Assembly (NCBI GenBank): GCA_963850605.1
Contig: CAWKLX010000006.1
Coordinates: 62,001 to 126,000 of the forward strand
Length of the DNA stretch: 64,000 nucleotides
Direction: 5' to 3'
DNA from: BOG-908 sp963850605
GTDB lineage: Bacteria; Pseudomonadota; Alphaproteobacteria; Acetobacterales; Acetobacteraceae
The notes beneath the pieces were generated by a model that did no database searches, was not told the origin of the DNA, and was given only the letters and a program-made list of their open reading frames with translations. The translations under genes and the position numbers were made by a program. Positions 9,877-19,975 of the stretch are shown here, piece after piece (within the stretch, counting starts at the first letter, position 1; each line of letters opens with the position of its first letter).

Positions 9877-11157
9877 TCACGGCGGGCGCAACTTGATCCC
9901 CAGCATGCAGGAGCCGCCCAGCACGGCCAGGCAGGCTCCTGCCACGAACAGTAATCTGAAGGACAATACGGACCCACTCAGCATCGCCAGGGCCATCATT
10001 GGGGCAATCACCTGGCCCATGGTGTTGGACAGGTTGACGATCCCCAAATCCTTGCCGGCGCTGCGCATCGAGGGCAGCACGCGCACGATCAACGCCAGGT
10101 CCACGGCATAAAACTGGCCGGTGCCGCAGCCATACACCAGGCTGCCGGCGCGCAACGCCCACCAGCTATCCGCCAGGCCAAGCAGGCCGATACCCAGCGC
10201 AGTGCTGGCGCAGGCCAGGGACACCAGCAGACGCGGTCGGTCCAAACGATCGGACACCGCCCCGCCGATCAGGGCAAAAACGATGCTGGCGCCAGTGACA
10301 TTCGCCGCCAGCACGGCCAAAGCCGCCTCGGGGCGGCCGGCGACCAGCCCCGGTATGACGCAGAGGCGCCGCAAATAGACCAGCAGATAGAGTTGCACGA
10401 GGCTGAAGGCGGTCACCACCAACAACCGGCCCAGCAAGGCAAATGCGAAGTCGCCGTGCACCAGGGGGTTCACCCGCAGCGCCGTCCACCAGCGGTCCAG
10501 CGGCGCCGGCCTCCGTGGCCGCCCGGGCATACGGCGCAGCGTCACCGCGAATGGCGCCACGAACAATACAACGATCCCCGCCACGAGCACGAATTGCTGT
10601 GTCTCCGAGAGCGGAATGGCGCCCACGGCCTGGGTGCCGACGAGGTTGCCCAGCGGATAGCCCATGCCGAGCAGGGCCGCGGTGATGCCGCGGCGGGCAG
10701 GGGAAACATAGTCGGCCAGCACCGCCCCGAGCGGGGCGAACATGGCATTGAAGGCGCATTGAAATGCCACCACGCCCAGCAACAAGGCCAGCGGGCTGCC
10801 GGCCCCGCGGATCAGCGCGTAGGACAGCAACACCGCGAACAGCCCGCCTACCAGCCAGCGCCCGCGGCCGCCGGCACTGCCCTGGGCGCGGTCGCTCAGC
10901 GCGCCGAACAGGATGTTGGCCAGACTTGCCGCCACCGCGCCGCACAGCGACACCGCGCTCAGCAACGATGCGCGGCCGTCGGTCTGGATGGCGGCGGCTC
11001 GTAGCGGCACCAGCACCTGCAACAGCGGAATGAACGCGATGAACGCCCCGACATTGGCGACCGCGTAAAGGCCGATGAAGCTCCGCTCCCGGCCCGATCG
11101 GCCGCCGGCGGAAACGTCCGCCGGGCTATCGTCTGGCATCATCGATATGTCCTCCAC
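9877..11157 (-). CDS. MFS transporter
   Basis: A 426-residue major facilitator with about 12 predicted membrane helices. FGALSDRAQGSAGGRGRW is the conserved loop between helices 2 and 3, and GGAVSDRLDRPRLL is its counterpart in the second half. The best fit is the sugar/glycoside-cation symporter-like branch, but the substrate is not clear. The gene starts 12 bp from the divergent LacI gene's first possible start, so the promoters of both overlap. Its 3' end faces the FucP-type transporter across a palindromic repeat. Location between a LacI regulator and another sugar carrier suggests uptake of a product of the GH3 enzyme. Confidence 0.8.
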   Translation of the reverse strand: MEDISMMPDDSPADVSAGGRSGRERSFIGLYAVANVGAFIAFIPLLQVLVPLRAAAIQTDGRASLLSAVSLCGAVAASLANILFGALSDRAQGSAGGRGRWLVGGLFAVLLSYALIRGAGSPLALLLGVVAFQCAFNAMFAPLGAVLADYVSPARRGITAALLGMGYPLGNLVGTQAVGAIPLSETQQFVLVAGIVVLFVAPFAVTLRRMPGRPRRPAPLDRWWTALRVNPLVHGDFAFALLGRLLVVTAFSLVQLYLLVYLRRLCVIPGLVAGRPEAALAVLAANVTGASIVFALIGGAVSDRLDRPRLLVSLACASTALGIGLLGLADSWWALRAGSLVYGCGTGQFYAVDLALIVRVLPSMRSAGKDLGIVNLSNTMGQVIAPMMALAMLSGSVLSFRLLFVAGACLAVLGGSCMLGIKLRPP

Positions 11158-11169
11158 CCGCGTCGGGAG

Positions 11170-12324
11170 ATGGGAGGGTGCAGGACGGCGCCGCGGCTGT
11201 TACCACGCGCGCAGGGTTGGCATGATACGGTGAATGCACAAGCAGTGAGCGTGCTGCGCGCTGTCGGGGGAGACGACTTGGCCACGATCTATGATGTTGC
11301 CGACCACGCCGGCGTGTCCATCAAGACAGTGTCGCGCGTGATGAACGGGGAGCCCAATGTGCGGCCCGAAATGCGGCAGCGTGTACAGGCGTCCGCGACC
11401 GCGTTGCGCTATCAGCCGAACCTCTCCGCGCGAAGCTTGGCCGGATCACGCTCTTTCCTGATCGCCGCGTTCGTCGACGCGAAGCTGACCCTGGATCACT
11501 GGAGCAGCGAGCACGGAACCGATTACCTGGCCCGTATCCAGCTCGGCGCCACCCTGCCATGCCGCAAGGCGGGTTATCATTTCCTCGTCGAGCTGATCGA
11601 TCACGAAAGCCCCTCCGTGCAGCAGGACGTGGACAGCCTGCTCGGCGGGCTCAAGCCGGACGGCGTGATCCTGACCCCGCCCAGCGCCGACAACGACATC
11701 ATATTGGACATGCTGCGCCGTTCGGACACGCCTTATGTCAGGCTAGGGCCGGAACAAAGGCAGGGCGGCGGCCTGCGGCTGCCGATGGACGACAGGGCGG
11801 CTGCCCACGGCATGACCGAACACCTTCTGGCACTGGGCCATCGCCGCATCGGTTTCATCGAAGGCGATCGGCGCTACGCCTCCAGCGGCGCGCGCCGGGC
11901 GGGGTTCACCCAGGCCATGGCGCAGGCGGGGTTGCACTCGCCGTGGGTCATGTCGGGCGACTACACATATTCTGCGGGCATGCGCGCCGGGTTCGCCATG
12001 CTCGGCGCCGCGCCGCGGCCCAGCGCCGTGTTCGCCAGCAATGACGACATGGCACTTGGTTGCATGGCAGCAGCGGCCGAACTCGGGTTGCATATACCCT
12101 CGGACGTCTCGATCGCGGGGTTCGACGACAGCACCGGATCGCGCTTCAGCCGGCCGCAACTGACTACGCTGCGCCAACCAATCGTCGAATGCGCCGCCCT
12201 GGCCGCGCAGCGCCTCGTCGGCCAGTCGGTTGCACGGGCCTGCGACGAGGAGATCTGGCCCGAGCAGCCCGGCTTTACGTTGATGCTGCGCGCATCCACG
12301 GCCCCGCCCGCGCCGGATGAATGA
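11170..12324 (+). CDS. LacI-family transcriptional regulator
   Basis: A helix-turn-helix regulator of up to 384 residues. The N-terminal DNA-binding domain reads ATIYDVADHAGVSIKTVSRV followed by MNGEPNVRPEMRQRV, and RYQPNLSARSLAGSRS forms the hinge. The periplasmic-binding-like domain ends with FDDSTGSRFSRPQLTTLRQP. Only 12 bp separate the first ATG from the divergent MFS gene; a GTG at 11230, closer to the domain start, is an equally good start and leaves more room for promoters. Two palindromes of LacI type upstream of the MFS (8434) and receptor (20194) genes are plausible targets, so it probably represses the locus until a sugar is present. Confidence 0.9.
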   Translation: MGGCRTAPRLLPRAQGWHDTVNAQAVSVLRAVGGDDLATIYDVADHAGVSIKTVSRVMNGEPNVRPEMRQRVQASATALRYQPNLSARSLAGSRSFLIAAFVDAKLTLDHWSSEHGTDYLARIQLGATLPCRKAGYHFLVELIDHESPSVQQDVDSLLGGLKPDGVILTPPSADNDIILDMLRRSDTPYVRLGPEQRQGGGLRLPMDDRAAAHGMTEHLLALGHRRIGFIEGDRRYASSGARRAGFTQAMAQAGLHSPWVMSGDYTYSAGMRAGFAMLGAAPRPSAVFASNDDMALGCMAAAAELGLHIPSDVSIAGFDDSTGSRFSRPQLTTLRQPIVECAALAAQRLVGQSVARACDEEIWPEQPGFTLMLRASTAPPAPDE

Positions 12325-12330
12325 CGGATG

Positions 12331-12366
12331 CCTTCTTCCGAAAAGAAGGGAACAACAAGCTCTTCG
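12331..12366 (+). repeat. FLKK palindrome repeat, degenerate copy 2
   Basis: CCTTCTT (12331-12337) pairs with AAGAAGG (12343-12349) and is followed by an arm similar to the CAAAAAACTTTT arm of the other copies (AACAACAAGCTCTT). It sits between the convergent LacI and GH3 genes. The plus-strand reading FFRKEGNNKLF keeps the frame and pattern of FLKKRTKKLL. It is more diverged than the other copies. Confidence 0.5.
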
Positions 12367-12380
12367 CTATCAGCCGCGAC

Positions 12381-14909
12381 CTAGCGACCGGGGCAGGGTG
12401 CGGCTACACGGCCGGGCGTGAGCGCCACTTCGTCCAGGGTGAGGGCGCCCTGGCCGGCGGTCTTCAGCACGAGTGGCACGTCGATGCCGTGCAGGTTTGC
12501 GCCGCGCGCTGCGAAGCAGGCCAGCGGGATCGTCAGCCTGGATGCGGTGTCAGGGATGGCTGCGCGCAATACTCCGGTCATATCCAGCCAGCCCCCGCAC
12601 CTCACCCCGCACAACAGGCCGAGTTGCACCGGTGCGCTGAACGCCTGCCTGACAGTGAAACTTAGGCTCAAACCCCAGCCAGCGGCGGCCGCCGCCGACA
12701 GATCGACCGTGCGGTCACCAATCCGCCAACTTCCCTCTCCCTTGCCGGTCCAGCTTGCCTGCACCGCTGGGCCCTGGCGCAGGCTTTCGACGGCCCCGCC
12801 CGGCGAAACCTGCCGTGCCGTCGTCTGCCGCACATCGCCGGCCGCGTCCGCCACGTAGATCGACCACGGCGCGATGACATGGCCCGCGCCGAAGAACGTG
12901 TCTCGTGTGTTCCAGCGTGCGGGGATCTGCGGGTCTTCCGATACTTTTGCCGTAACCGGCGCGGCATGCCGCGTATCGAGTCCGTAGCCGCGCGCAAACA
13001 CCGCGTGTTGCACATGGCCGGCGCCGTCGTAGGTGACCGGCATGGCTGTCTGCGGCCAGGGAAAGCCGAGCCGGCCGGTGAAATCGGGTGACCCGCCATT
13101 TGCAGTGCGGAACAGCATGTCGGCCACGCCCTCGCCCTCGCTGCCGGGCAGCCACGCCGCGATATAGGCCCGAGACAGGTTCAGTTCGGGATTGATCCAG
13201 AGTGGGCGCCCGGAGAGCGGTACCCGATACGACCGGAATGCCGGCCCTACCGAGCGCCCGGAGGACGCCGCGTGTAGTCTCGGCCTCATCAAGGGCGAGG
13301 TTCTCGCGATCGCCCTCGAATTCGGCGTAGGGCCGCTCGCCATACACCACGATCGCGACATCGGGCTTTTCCGTGAAGCTCCCATTCTCACTCAATGTCG
13401 CGGTGCCGCCGGCCGCCTGCACGGCCTGCCTGATGCCGGCAAAAATCGAAGTGGCGCCTGGCAAATCCCGGTTGCTGTTATGTGCGCCCTGCCAGTCCAC
13501 GGTCCAGCCGCCGCATTGCTGCCCAATATCGTCGGCTGCGTGTCCCACAACCAGCACACGCTGCCTGCGCGCGAGCGGCAGTAGATCGCCATCGTTCTTG
13601 AGCAACACGAGTGATTCGCGCACGGCCCTGCGCGCCAGGTCACGATGTGCTGCGCTGCCCAGCACGCTGAAGTCCCCGGCGGTGCCGGACATCTCGTGCG
13701 TCTTCCCCCGATCAACCCGTACAGCGCCTTCACGCGCAAGATGCGGCGTACGGCATCGTCGATGCGAGCCTGCGGGATGGCACCCGTGCGCACCTGCCGA
13801 AGCAGGTTGTCATACATCTGCCTCCAACCATCGGGGGCCATGATCATGTCGATGCCGGCCTTCACCGCCTCGGGGCACGACGTTTTCGTGCAGCCGGGTA
13901 TCTCCTCCTGCGCGTTCCAGTCACCGACGACATAGCCGGCAAATCCAAGCCGCTGCTTCAGCACGTCCGTCAGCAGGCCGCGATTGGCGTGCATCTTTTC
14001 GCCTTGCCAGCTATTGTAAGATCCCATGACCGTCGCGACGCCGGCCTGCAGCGCAGTCACGTAGCCAGCCGCATGCACATCGCGCAGCACTGTTTCCGGC
14101 GACAGGTTTTCGCCCTGGTCACGTCCGGAATCCGTGCCGCCATCGCCCACGAAATGTTTAGCCGAACCCACCACGTGCCCGTCCGACAGGAATTGCGGCG
14201 TGCCGACCGCCCCTTGCAGCCCCGTCACCAAGGCTGACGCATAGGACGCGACAAGATCCGGATCGTCCGAATAGCTCTCGTACGAACGGCCCCAGCGCAC
14301 GTCGCGCGCGACCGCGAGTGTGGGCGCGAACGCCCAGTCCATGCCGGTGGCTGCCACTTCCTGCGCTGTGGCCTCGCCGATTCGGCGCAGCAGGTCCGGA
14401 TCATGCGCTGCACCAAGGCCGACATTATGCGGGAAAATCGTGGCGCCCCGGATCTTGGCATCGCCATGCACCGCATCGATGCCGAACAGGAGCGGGATGG
14501 CAGCATGGGCGAGCGTGCCGCCCTGCGCCGCAGCCTTTTTGTAGGCGCGAACCATATCCAGCCAGGCCTGCGGCGTTGCGTGCACATCGCCCCCTGGTGC
14601 CGCGAAGCCGCCGGCGAGTATGGAGCCAAGTTTGTAATGCAGAAGATCGTCGGGCTGGATGGAGCCTATGTCGGCCTGAACCATCTGTCCGACTTTATCC
14701 TCGAGCGTCATGGTCCGGATAAGCTGGTCCACAATGCCTTCGATCCGTGGCTGTATTAGCGGGCTTGCAGGTGGCGCTGCGGGCCAATCTGCCGGGTGGA
14801 CAAGGGCGAGCGCGCCCCCAGCGGCGTGTACAATCATTGGCCAGCCAAGAAGGGCTGAAGCTAGAACCGCCATTTGAAGGGGCGGTGCAGATCGGCGCGG
14901 TGAACGCAT
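12381..14909 (-). CDS. glycoside hydrolase family 3 beta-glucosidase-like enzyme, two frameshifts
   Basis: Three consecutive minus-strand frames form one secreted GH3 enzyme of about 842 residues. The first, from ATG 14909 (MRSPRRSAPP), has a signal peptide (AVLASALLGWPMIVHA), the barrel motifs EDKVGQMVQ, GIDAVHGDAKIRG and GSAKHFVGDGG, and the nucleophile region GFAGYVVGDWNAQEEI. The second carries AVRESLVLLKNDGDLLPL and VVYGERPYAEFEGDRENLAL. The third continues LSGRPLWINPEL and ends at 12381. Breaks are at the CCCCC 13705-13709 (one base apparently missing) and the CCC 13223-13225 (one extra); together they restore a length divisible by three. It would release glucose from beta-glucosides in the periplasm, feeding the nearby MFS carriers. 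Confidence 0.85.
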
Positions 14910-15129
14910 TCCTGTCAACATCGAGACGAACGTCACTGAACGATACTCCTGGCCAACGTCGTACTTGCGCAACGCTGTGCGCTGACATGTAGGATTTGTG
15001 CTGCGGTGGGCAGGCTGTCGTGCCTGCATTCCGGTGCGATGCAGTTTGGCCAGCATGTCCGGCAACGACGCTGCTGGCGTAAACGGCTGGATGGCTCCCC
15101 CAACGCGCTGCGATACTCTTTGGATGTGC

Positions 15130-16635
15130 TCAGCCCACTTTTGCCTCGGTCGGGGCGAAGAAGCTGTCGTGCTCGGGCGCGTCACGCACGATGCGCGCGA
15201 CGCTCCGCCTGACCTGCTCCATCACGTCGAACAAATCCTGTGTCGACGGCAGAGAGGCGATCGGGTCACTTGCCACGGGCTCTACGCCCATGCCGTCCAG
15301 CACATAGAACCAGCTCAGGTCGGTGAACATCTCGAACGGCCGTGGCACGACGCGCCCGGTTTCACGATACAGGGCGATGCGCTCCGCCAAGGAGGACGGC
15401 AACTCCATCTCGGCGCAATACCGCCAAAACCCGGAATCTCGCCGGTGACTGAGGCAGTAATGCAGGATGATGAAGTCGCGCACGGCATCAAACTCGCTGG
15501 TCATGGCACGGTTGTACGCGGCGATGTTGTATTGCCCGAACGCCATGTCGGGGAAGTGGTCCAGCAGCTTGTAGATGCCGTTAATGACAAGCTGGATGCT
15601 GGTGGATTCGAGCGGCTCTAGAAATCCCGAAGCCAACCCAAAGGCCACGCAATTTGCGCTCCAGAATACCTCCCGCCTGCCTGTGGTGAAGCGCAGCCGC
15701 CGCGGCTGGTCCAGGGCCGCCCCGTCAATGCTGTCCAGCAAGAGGTGCTCGGCCGTCTCGTCCGCCATCCAGCGGCTGCTGTAGATCACGCCATTTCCCG
15801 TCCGGTGCTGCAGTGGAATCTGCCATCGCCAGCCCGCAGTATGGGCGACAGCGAGGGTGTAGGGTGGGCGGCGCTGAAGCACCGGGCCGGGCACCGCCAC
15901 GGCGCGGTCGCACGGCAGCCAGTGACGCCAGTCCTGGTAGGGGACCGCGAGGGCCCCACCGATCAACGCACCGCGAACCCCTGAACAGTCGATGAAAAAA
16001 TCGGCCGCCATCCGCGTTCCGTCCGCCAGCACCACATCGCGTATGTGCCCATTGGCCGCCACCGTGCTGCCGACGACGGTCGCGGTCACGCGGCGAACAC
16101 CCAAGCTCTCGGCCGATCGGCGAAGATATTGGCCAACCAGCATGGCGTCGAAATGCAGCGCGTATCGAAAGCCGGCGTGTAACGGGTCGAGATCATGGTG
16201 AGGGTGCAGAAAGCGCCCCTGCTCGCCCAGAGATGCCGCCAGACTATAGTCCTGCACCGAGCAGTGGCGTCCCGCGCGCCGCGCGCGGTGCCAGTAATGC
16301 TGAAACGGTCGGCCGTTGATGGTGCCGCCGAAAGTGCCGAACGGGTGCCAGTAGCGGCTGCCAGGTTGCGACCAATCCTGAAACGCTATGCCGACCTTGT
16401 AAGTCCCATGGGTGGCGCGAACGAAATCCTGTTCGTCGATACCCAGAAAACTTATGAAGTCCAGAATGGGCGGAATGGTGGCTTCACCAACCCCCACAAT
16501 CGGCAGGTCAGGCGATTCCACCAGCGTGATCAGAATCCTGCGCTGGAAGACTCGGGCCAGCGCGGATGCGGCAATCCAACCGGCAGTGCCGCCGCCCAGT
16601 ATGATGACACTACGTATCGCGGCAGCCTGCGTCAC
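15130..16635 (-). CDS. tryptophan halogenase-family flavoprotein
   Basis: A 501-residue flavin-dependent halogenase-type protein. It shows the FAD-binding motif GGGTAGW near residue 13, the conserved EATIPPI region, and the halogenase signature WxWxIP as WRWQIP. GLASGFLEPLESTSIQL also matches the family. I start at GTG 16635, which has GGAGAGGG eight bases upstream; the open frame extends to 16689 without such a site. It lies 76 bp downstream of the TonB-dependent receptor, an association common in Caulobacter, Xanthomonas and sphingomonads, where the true substrate is mostly unknown. A flavin reductase partner is not in the window. Substrate may be an aromatic or a glycan-linked compound. 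Confidence 0.85.
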   Translation of the reverse strand: MTQAAAIRSVIILGGGTAGWIAASALARVFQRRILITLVESPDLPIVGVGEATIPPILDFISFLGIDEQDFVRATHGTYKVGIAFQDWSQPGSRYWHPFGTFGGTINGRPFQHYWHRARRAGRHCSVQDYSLAASLGEQGRFLHPHHDLDPLHAGFRYALHFDAMLVGQYLRRSAESLGVRRVTATVVGSTVAANGHIRDVVLADGTRMAADFFIDCSGVRGALIGGALAVPYQDWRHWLPCDRAVAVPGPVLQRRPPYTLAVAHTAGWRWQIPLQHRTGNGVIYSSRWMADETAEHLLLDSIDGAALDQPRRLRFTTGRREVFWSANCVAFGLASGFLEPLESTSIQLVINGIYKLLDHFPDMAFGQYNIAAYNRAMTSEFDAVRDFIILHYCLSHRRDSGFWRYCAEMELPSSLAERIALYRETGRVVPRPFEMFTDLSWFYVLDGMGVEPVASDPIASLPSTQDLFDVMEQVRRSVARIVRDAPEHDSFFAPTEAKVG

Positions 16636-16711
16636 ACCAAATTCCCTCTCCAGCGTAGGCGAAACGCAACAGCGACGGCCCGTGGGCACGCGCGATCTCG
16701 GTCTGGCGCAA

Positions 16712-19700
16712 TCAGAGCTTGAACTTCACGCCCAGAAAGAACCGCCTGCCCGCATCGTCATAGGTGTAGGGCTCGTTGCTATATTGCAGGTAGGTGTGCT
16801 GGGCCGAGCCGGAAACATTCTGCGCAGAAAAGACCATTCCCAGCTGGTTGCTGATATCGTAAGCCACCTGCATGTCCAGCTGCCCGTACGGTGCCTGGAA
16901 CACTTCGTAAGTCTTGCCGCCGAACGTGAAGGTCGAACCGCCGATTCCGTCGTTCAGCGCCTTGCTGCGCCAGGTATAAGACGCGCGGGCCGAAAAGGGT
17001 CCGCGCTGGTAGAACAGGTTTGCAGTCACCGCGTTGCGAGAGACGCCCGGAATAGGCGCGTTGTCGGAAAACGACGTTTTCTGGTCGGAGATGGAGTCAG
17101 CCAACGTGTAGTTGCCGGCAAAGCCAAACCCCTGCAGCCAGGGTTGGATGCTGCCGTCGAACACGTATTGCGCGCCCAACTCGATACCGGCGATCTGCCC
17201 GTGCCCGGCATTCTCGGGGGTCGTCACGTTGGCGGTCGTTCCGCCAAAATCGTCGGCAACCAGGGTGGGAATGTTCTCGTATACCTCAAAGCTATCTACC
17301 TGTTTGTAAAAACCTTCGACGCTGGCAATGGCGCCCTTCGCAAAATAATATTCATAGGAGAGCGCGGTTTGGGTGGCGCGGTAAGGGTCCAGGTTGGGAT
17401 TGCCTGCCGATCCCCCATCGAAGTAGAAGCCGGTTGCCGCCCCGGACGCGGTTGTCTTGTGAACCGAAGTCGGCTGCGCCGTGCCACGCGTGAAGTTGAA
17501 CGAATTGCCCAGGCCGAGTGCCGCCAAATCCGCCGGCGAGACAACGCGCGCCGCAGAAAACCGGATTTTCTGGTTATCGGTAACATCCAGCACGAAGTTC
17601 AGCGACGGCAGGAGATCCTGATAATTGCGCTCCTTTACAAAGGGGATGTTGTTGGCGTTCACGCCATTCCACGGCGCAGTCCCGTAATAGGTCGGAATCA
17701 CGGCCGAGGAGGCGCCGCCGATGGTCAATTGCGTGTTGACGAAGCGCACGCCGAAGTTGAGGTGAAAGCGGTTGTACGGACTACCGAAATCTCCCATAAC
17801 GTAGCCCGCTGTGGTCTTCTCGGTGACCGAGAATGAGCTGAGCGTATCCTCGAACAGGCGTTCGCTGTTGTTGGACACGCCGGCATCGTTCCATACCGAA
17901 TTGAGGTAATTCGCGGGATCACTCAGTGTCGCGATATTCTTCACGATCAGTGTCGGGCCGGAGAAGCTTTTCACGCCGGAGACGAGGCCCGGGTTGCTCT
18001 TGGCCGTCGAGAACGGAATGTAGGTTGTCCCATGGCCGCAGCCGCCATTAGGCCCGCCACCGGCGCAGTAGCCGGGATCCTGATAGTACAAATACGTGCC
18101 TGCCGCCGTGCCGCCATTGACGCCACCTGCCTGCAGTCCGTTCGATTCCAGTCCATTGATCAGGTATTTGCCGTGAGCGACCTCCTCGGTCCGATTGGCG
18201 TAGCGAAACCCGAACGAGACGGTGCTGTCTATGTCCCTGAGAAATTTCAGATCGTATTCGCCGTCCGCACGGATGGCGTAGTTGCGGGCGGTATTGTGGT
18301 CCGCCCACGCCCAATTGGATTTGAAGGTCGCGTAATTCGGGTTGCTCAGGATGTTCTGGAAAGGTGCCAAGTAGCTGTAGCTCGGAAGGCCGCTTGTGCC
18401 GCCATTGGACCAATTGAACTGATAGGGTGCATTTCCCAGCCCCGTGCCGCACGTGCCGCCGCCATTATTGCAACCTGGCGCGCTCGGCTGGGTGGCGATC
18501 GTGTTGTTGTTGGTGAGGTAGAGACCGTGCTCGATATCGGCTTGCGCGGATTGCGAATCGTATGTGGCATAGGCGTAAGCACCCTGAAGACTGGCGCGGA
18601 GAGGCCCATCGTTGTTGAAGAATGTCTTGTATTGAAAGTTGTTCGCCTCCGTATCGAAATGCTGATACAGTGACGCCGTCTCCGCTCCCGTCGCGGTGAA
18701 CGTACCGTTCTCGACAACGCCGTTCGGGTCGATGGAATATGGCTTTGACGGGTCGATACCGGTCGGCGGCGAATTCGCGCCGCCATTAAAGTACAACTTG
18801 TTAGCATACTGGGTATTGACATCGTCCTCGTGCGAGTAGAACCAGTTGAAATACATCTTGATCGCGTCGTTCACCCGTCCCGCCACCCCGAAGGAGGCGC
18901 CGATATCTTTGCGGCTGTCGTCGATGTCGGTAAAGTATTGCAGCTGCGGCTCAAGGTAGGATTGGCGGATCGTGGTGTATTGCCCCGACGTCAACGGGCC
19001 GCCCGTGAGCAGGTTGGCGGAGTTGGTCACATTCCAGCCGGAGCGGTTATAGTCCTGCACCTCATCGGTATGCGTGTGCAGGTCGTCGTAGGAGAAGCTG
19101 GCGGTGACCGCGAGATTGTTGTTGAATTTGTAGCCGCCCACCAGCGTTCCGTTCGGTGTCCAGTTGCTGGTCTTGTCGGTCGTGGATTCGCGAAAATTGC
19201 CGGCGAGGTTCCAACCCATGTTCTGCGCCAGCGGATCGCGTGTACGCAGATCGATGGTGCCGCCCAGCCCACCTTCCGTGATGGACGCCTTGGGAGACTT
19301 GTATACGTCGATGCCGCCGATCTCCTCGCTGGGGATGCCCTGCAGCGAATTGTATTGAACGTTGGCGCCAGCTCCGTTGCCGGACGACTCGCCGGACGAG
19401 TAGAACTCCCGGCCTGTGGCGAAGATGTCTCCGTTCAGCGTCGTCAGGTTATAGCGCAACCCGTCGATCAGCACGGACGTGCCTTCACCATTCGCCGAAC
19501 GGTCGATCTGCACACCCGGCAGGCGCTGCAGCGCTTCGGCGACGTTCGTGTCGGGCAGCTTACCGATGTCTTCGGGCGCTACTGACTCGATCAGCAGGTC
19601 GGAATTCCGCTTGCGGTTCAACGCACTTTCCAGCGCCTTGCGATAGCCCGTCACGACCACTTCCTCGGGCTTGGCCTCGGCCTCCCCGGGCGAGGCGGCC

Positions 19701-19975
19701 GGGCGTGGTGATCCGGCGGCGGTCGGCTGCTGCGCATCGGCGAGACGAATGGCAGGCTTGCCGGCAACCCCGGCGGCTGCCGCGATGTGCTTGATTTTGG
19801 CATGCCTGTGCCTGGCGATGCGCGTGGGCTTGTCGGCGACATTTTGCACAGGGCTCCCGCCCTGCGGTGCGGTCTGGGCGAAACCGGGCCGGCAGACCGG
19901 TGCGGTGCCGACAAACGCGAGAAGGGATACCCCGGCCAGCCACGCCGACCGGTTCGTCTTCGAGCCTACTCCCAT
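16712..19975 (-). CDS. TonB-dependent receptor
   Basis: A 1,087-residue outer-membrane receptor. It has a signal peptide (SAWLAGVSLLAFVGT, cleavage near FAQ), a low-complexity Ala/Pro/His-rich linker to about residue 105, the TonB-box-like EEVVVTGYRKAL, a plug domain (PDTNVAEALQRLPGVQIDR, SVLIDGLRYN) and a long beta-barrel ending in FFLGVKFKL with the terminal hydrophobic residue typical of barrels. The size and the TGYRKALESAL start fit sphingomonad/Caulobacter-type carbohydrate receptors. It would bring an oligosaccharide or glycoside across the outer membrane using TonB energy; a tonB-exbBD set sits at the right end of the window. A LacI-type palindrome lies 220 bp upstream. The halogenase follows in the same operon. 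Confidence 0.9.
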   Translation of the reverse strand: MGVGSKTNRSAWLAGVSLLAFVGTAPVCRPGFAQTAPQGGSPVQNVADKPTRIARHRHAKIKHIAAAAGVAGKPAIRLADAQQPTAAGSPRPAASPGEAEAKPEEVVVTGYRKALESALNRKRNSDLLIESVAPEDIGKLPDTNVAEALQRLPGVQIDRSANGEGTSVLIDGLRYNLTTLNGDIFATGREFYSSGESSGNGAGANVQYNSLQGIPSEEIGGIDVYKSPKASITEGGLGGTIDLRTRDPLAQNMGWNLAGNFRESTTDKTSNWTPNGTLVGGYKFNNNLAVTASFSYDDLHTHTDEVQDYNRSGWNVTNSANLLTGGPLTSGQYTTIRQSYLEPQLQYFTDIDDSRKDIGASFGVAGRVNDAIKMYFNWFYSHEDDVNTQYANKLYFNGGANSPPTGIDPSKPYSIDPNGVVENGTFTATGAETASLYQHFDTEANNFQYKTFFNNDGPLRASLQGAYAYATYDSQSAQADIEHGLYLTNNNTIATQPSAPGCNNGGGTCGTGLGNAPYQFNWSNGGTSGLPSYSYLAPFQNILSNPNYATFKSNWAWADHNTARNYAIRADGEYDLKFLRDIDSTVSFGFRYANRTEEVAHGKYLINGLESNGLQAGGVNGGTAAGTYLYYQDPGYCAGGGPNGGCGHGTTYIPFSTAKSNPGLVSGVKSFSGPTLIVKNIATLSDPANYLNSVWNDAGVSNNSERLFEDTLSSFSVTEKTTAGYVMGDFGSPYNRFHLNFGVRFVNTQLTIGGASSAVIPTYYGTAPWNGVNANNIPFVKERNYQDLLPSLNFVLDVTDNQKIRFSAARVVSPADLAALGLGNSFNFTRGTAQPTSVHKTTASGAATGFYFDGGSAGNPNLDPYRATQTALSYEYYFAKGAIASVEGFYKQVDSFEVYENIPTLVADDFGGTTANVTTPENAGHGQIAGIELGAQYVFDGSIQPWLQGFGFAGNYTLADSISDQKTSFSDNAPIPGVSRNAVTANLFYQRGPFSARASYTWRSKALNDGIGGSTFTFGGKTYEVFQAPYGQLDMQVAYDISNQLGMVFSAQNVSGSAQHTYLQYSNEPYTYDDAGRRFFLGVKFKL

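Noticed and set aside
12321..12665. 114-codon plus-strand frame overlapping the LacI stop (ATGA)
   Set aside because: Apart from the repeat-derived FFRKEGNNKLF start it is antisense to the GH3 3' end and has no family resemblance.
14967..14982. GCGCAACGCTGTGCGC upstream of the GH3 gene as a third LacI operator
   Set aside because: Only one half (CGCTGT) fits the sites at 8434 and 20194; the other half differs, so I cannot support it.
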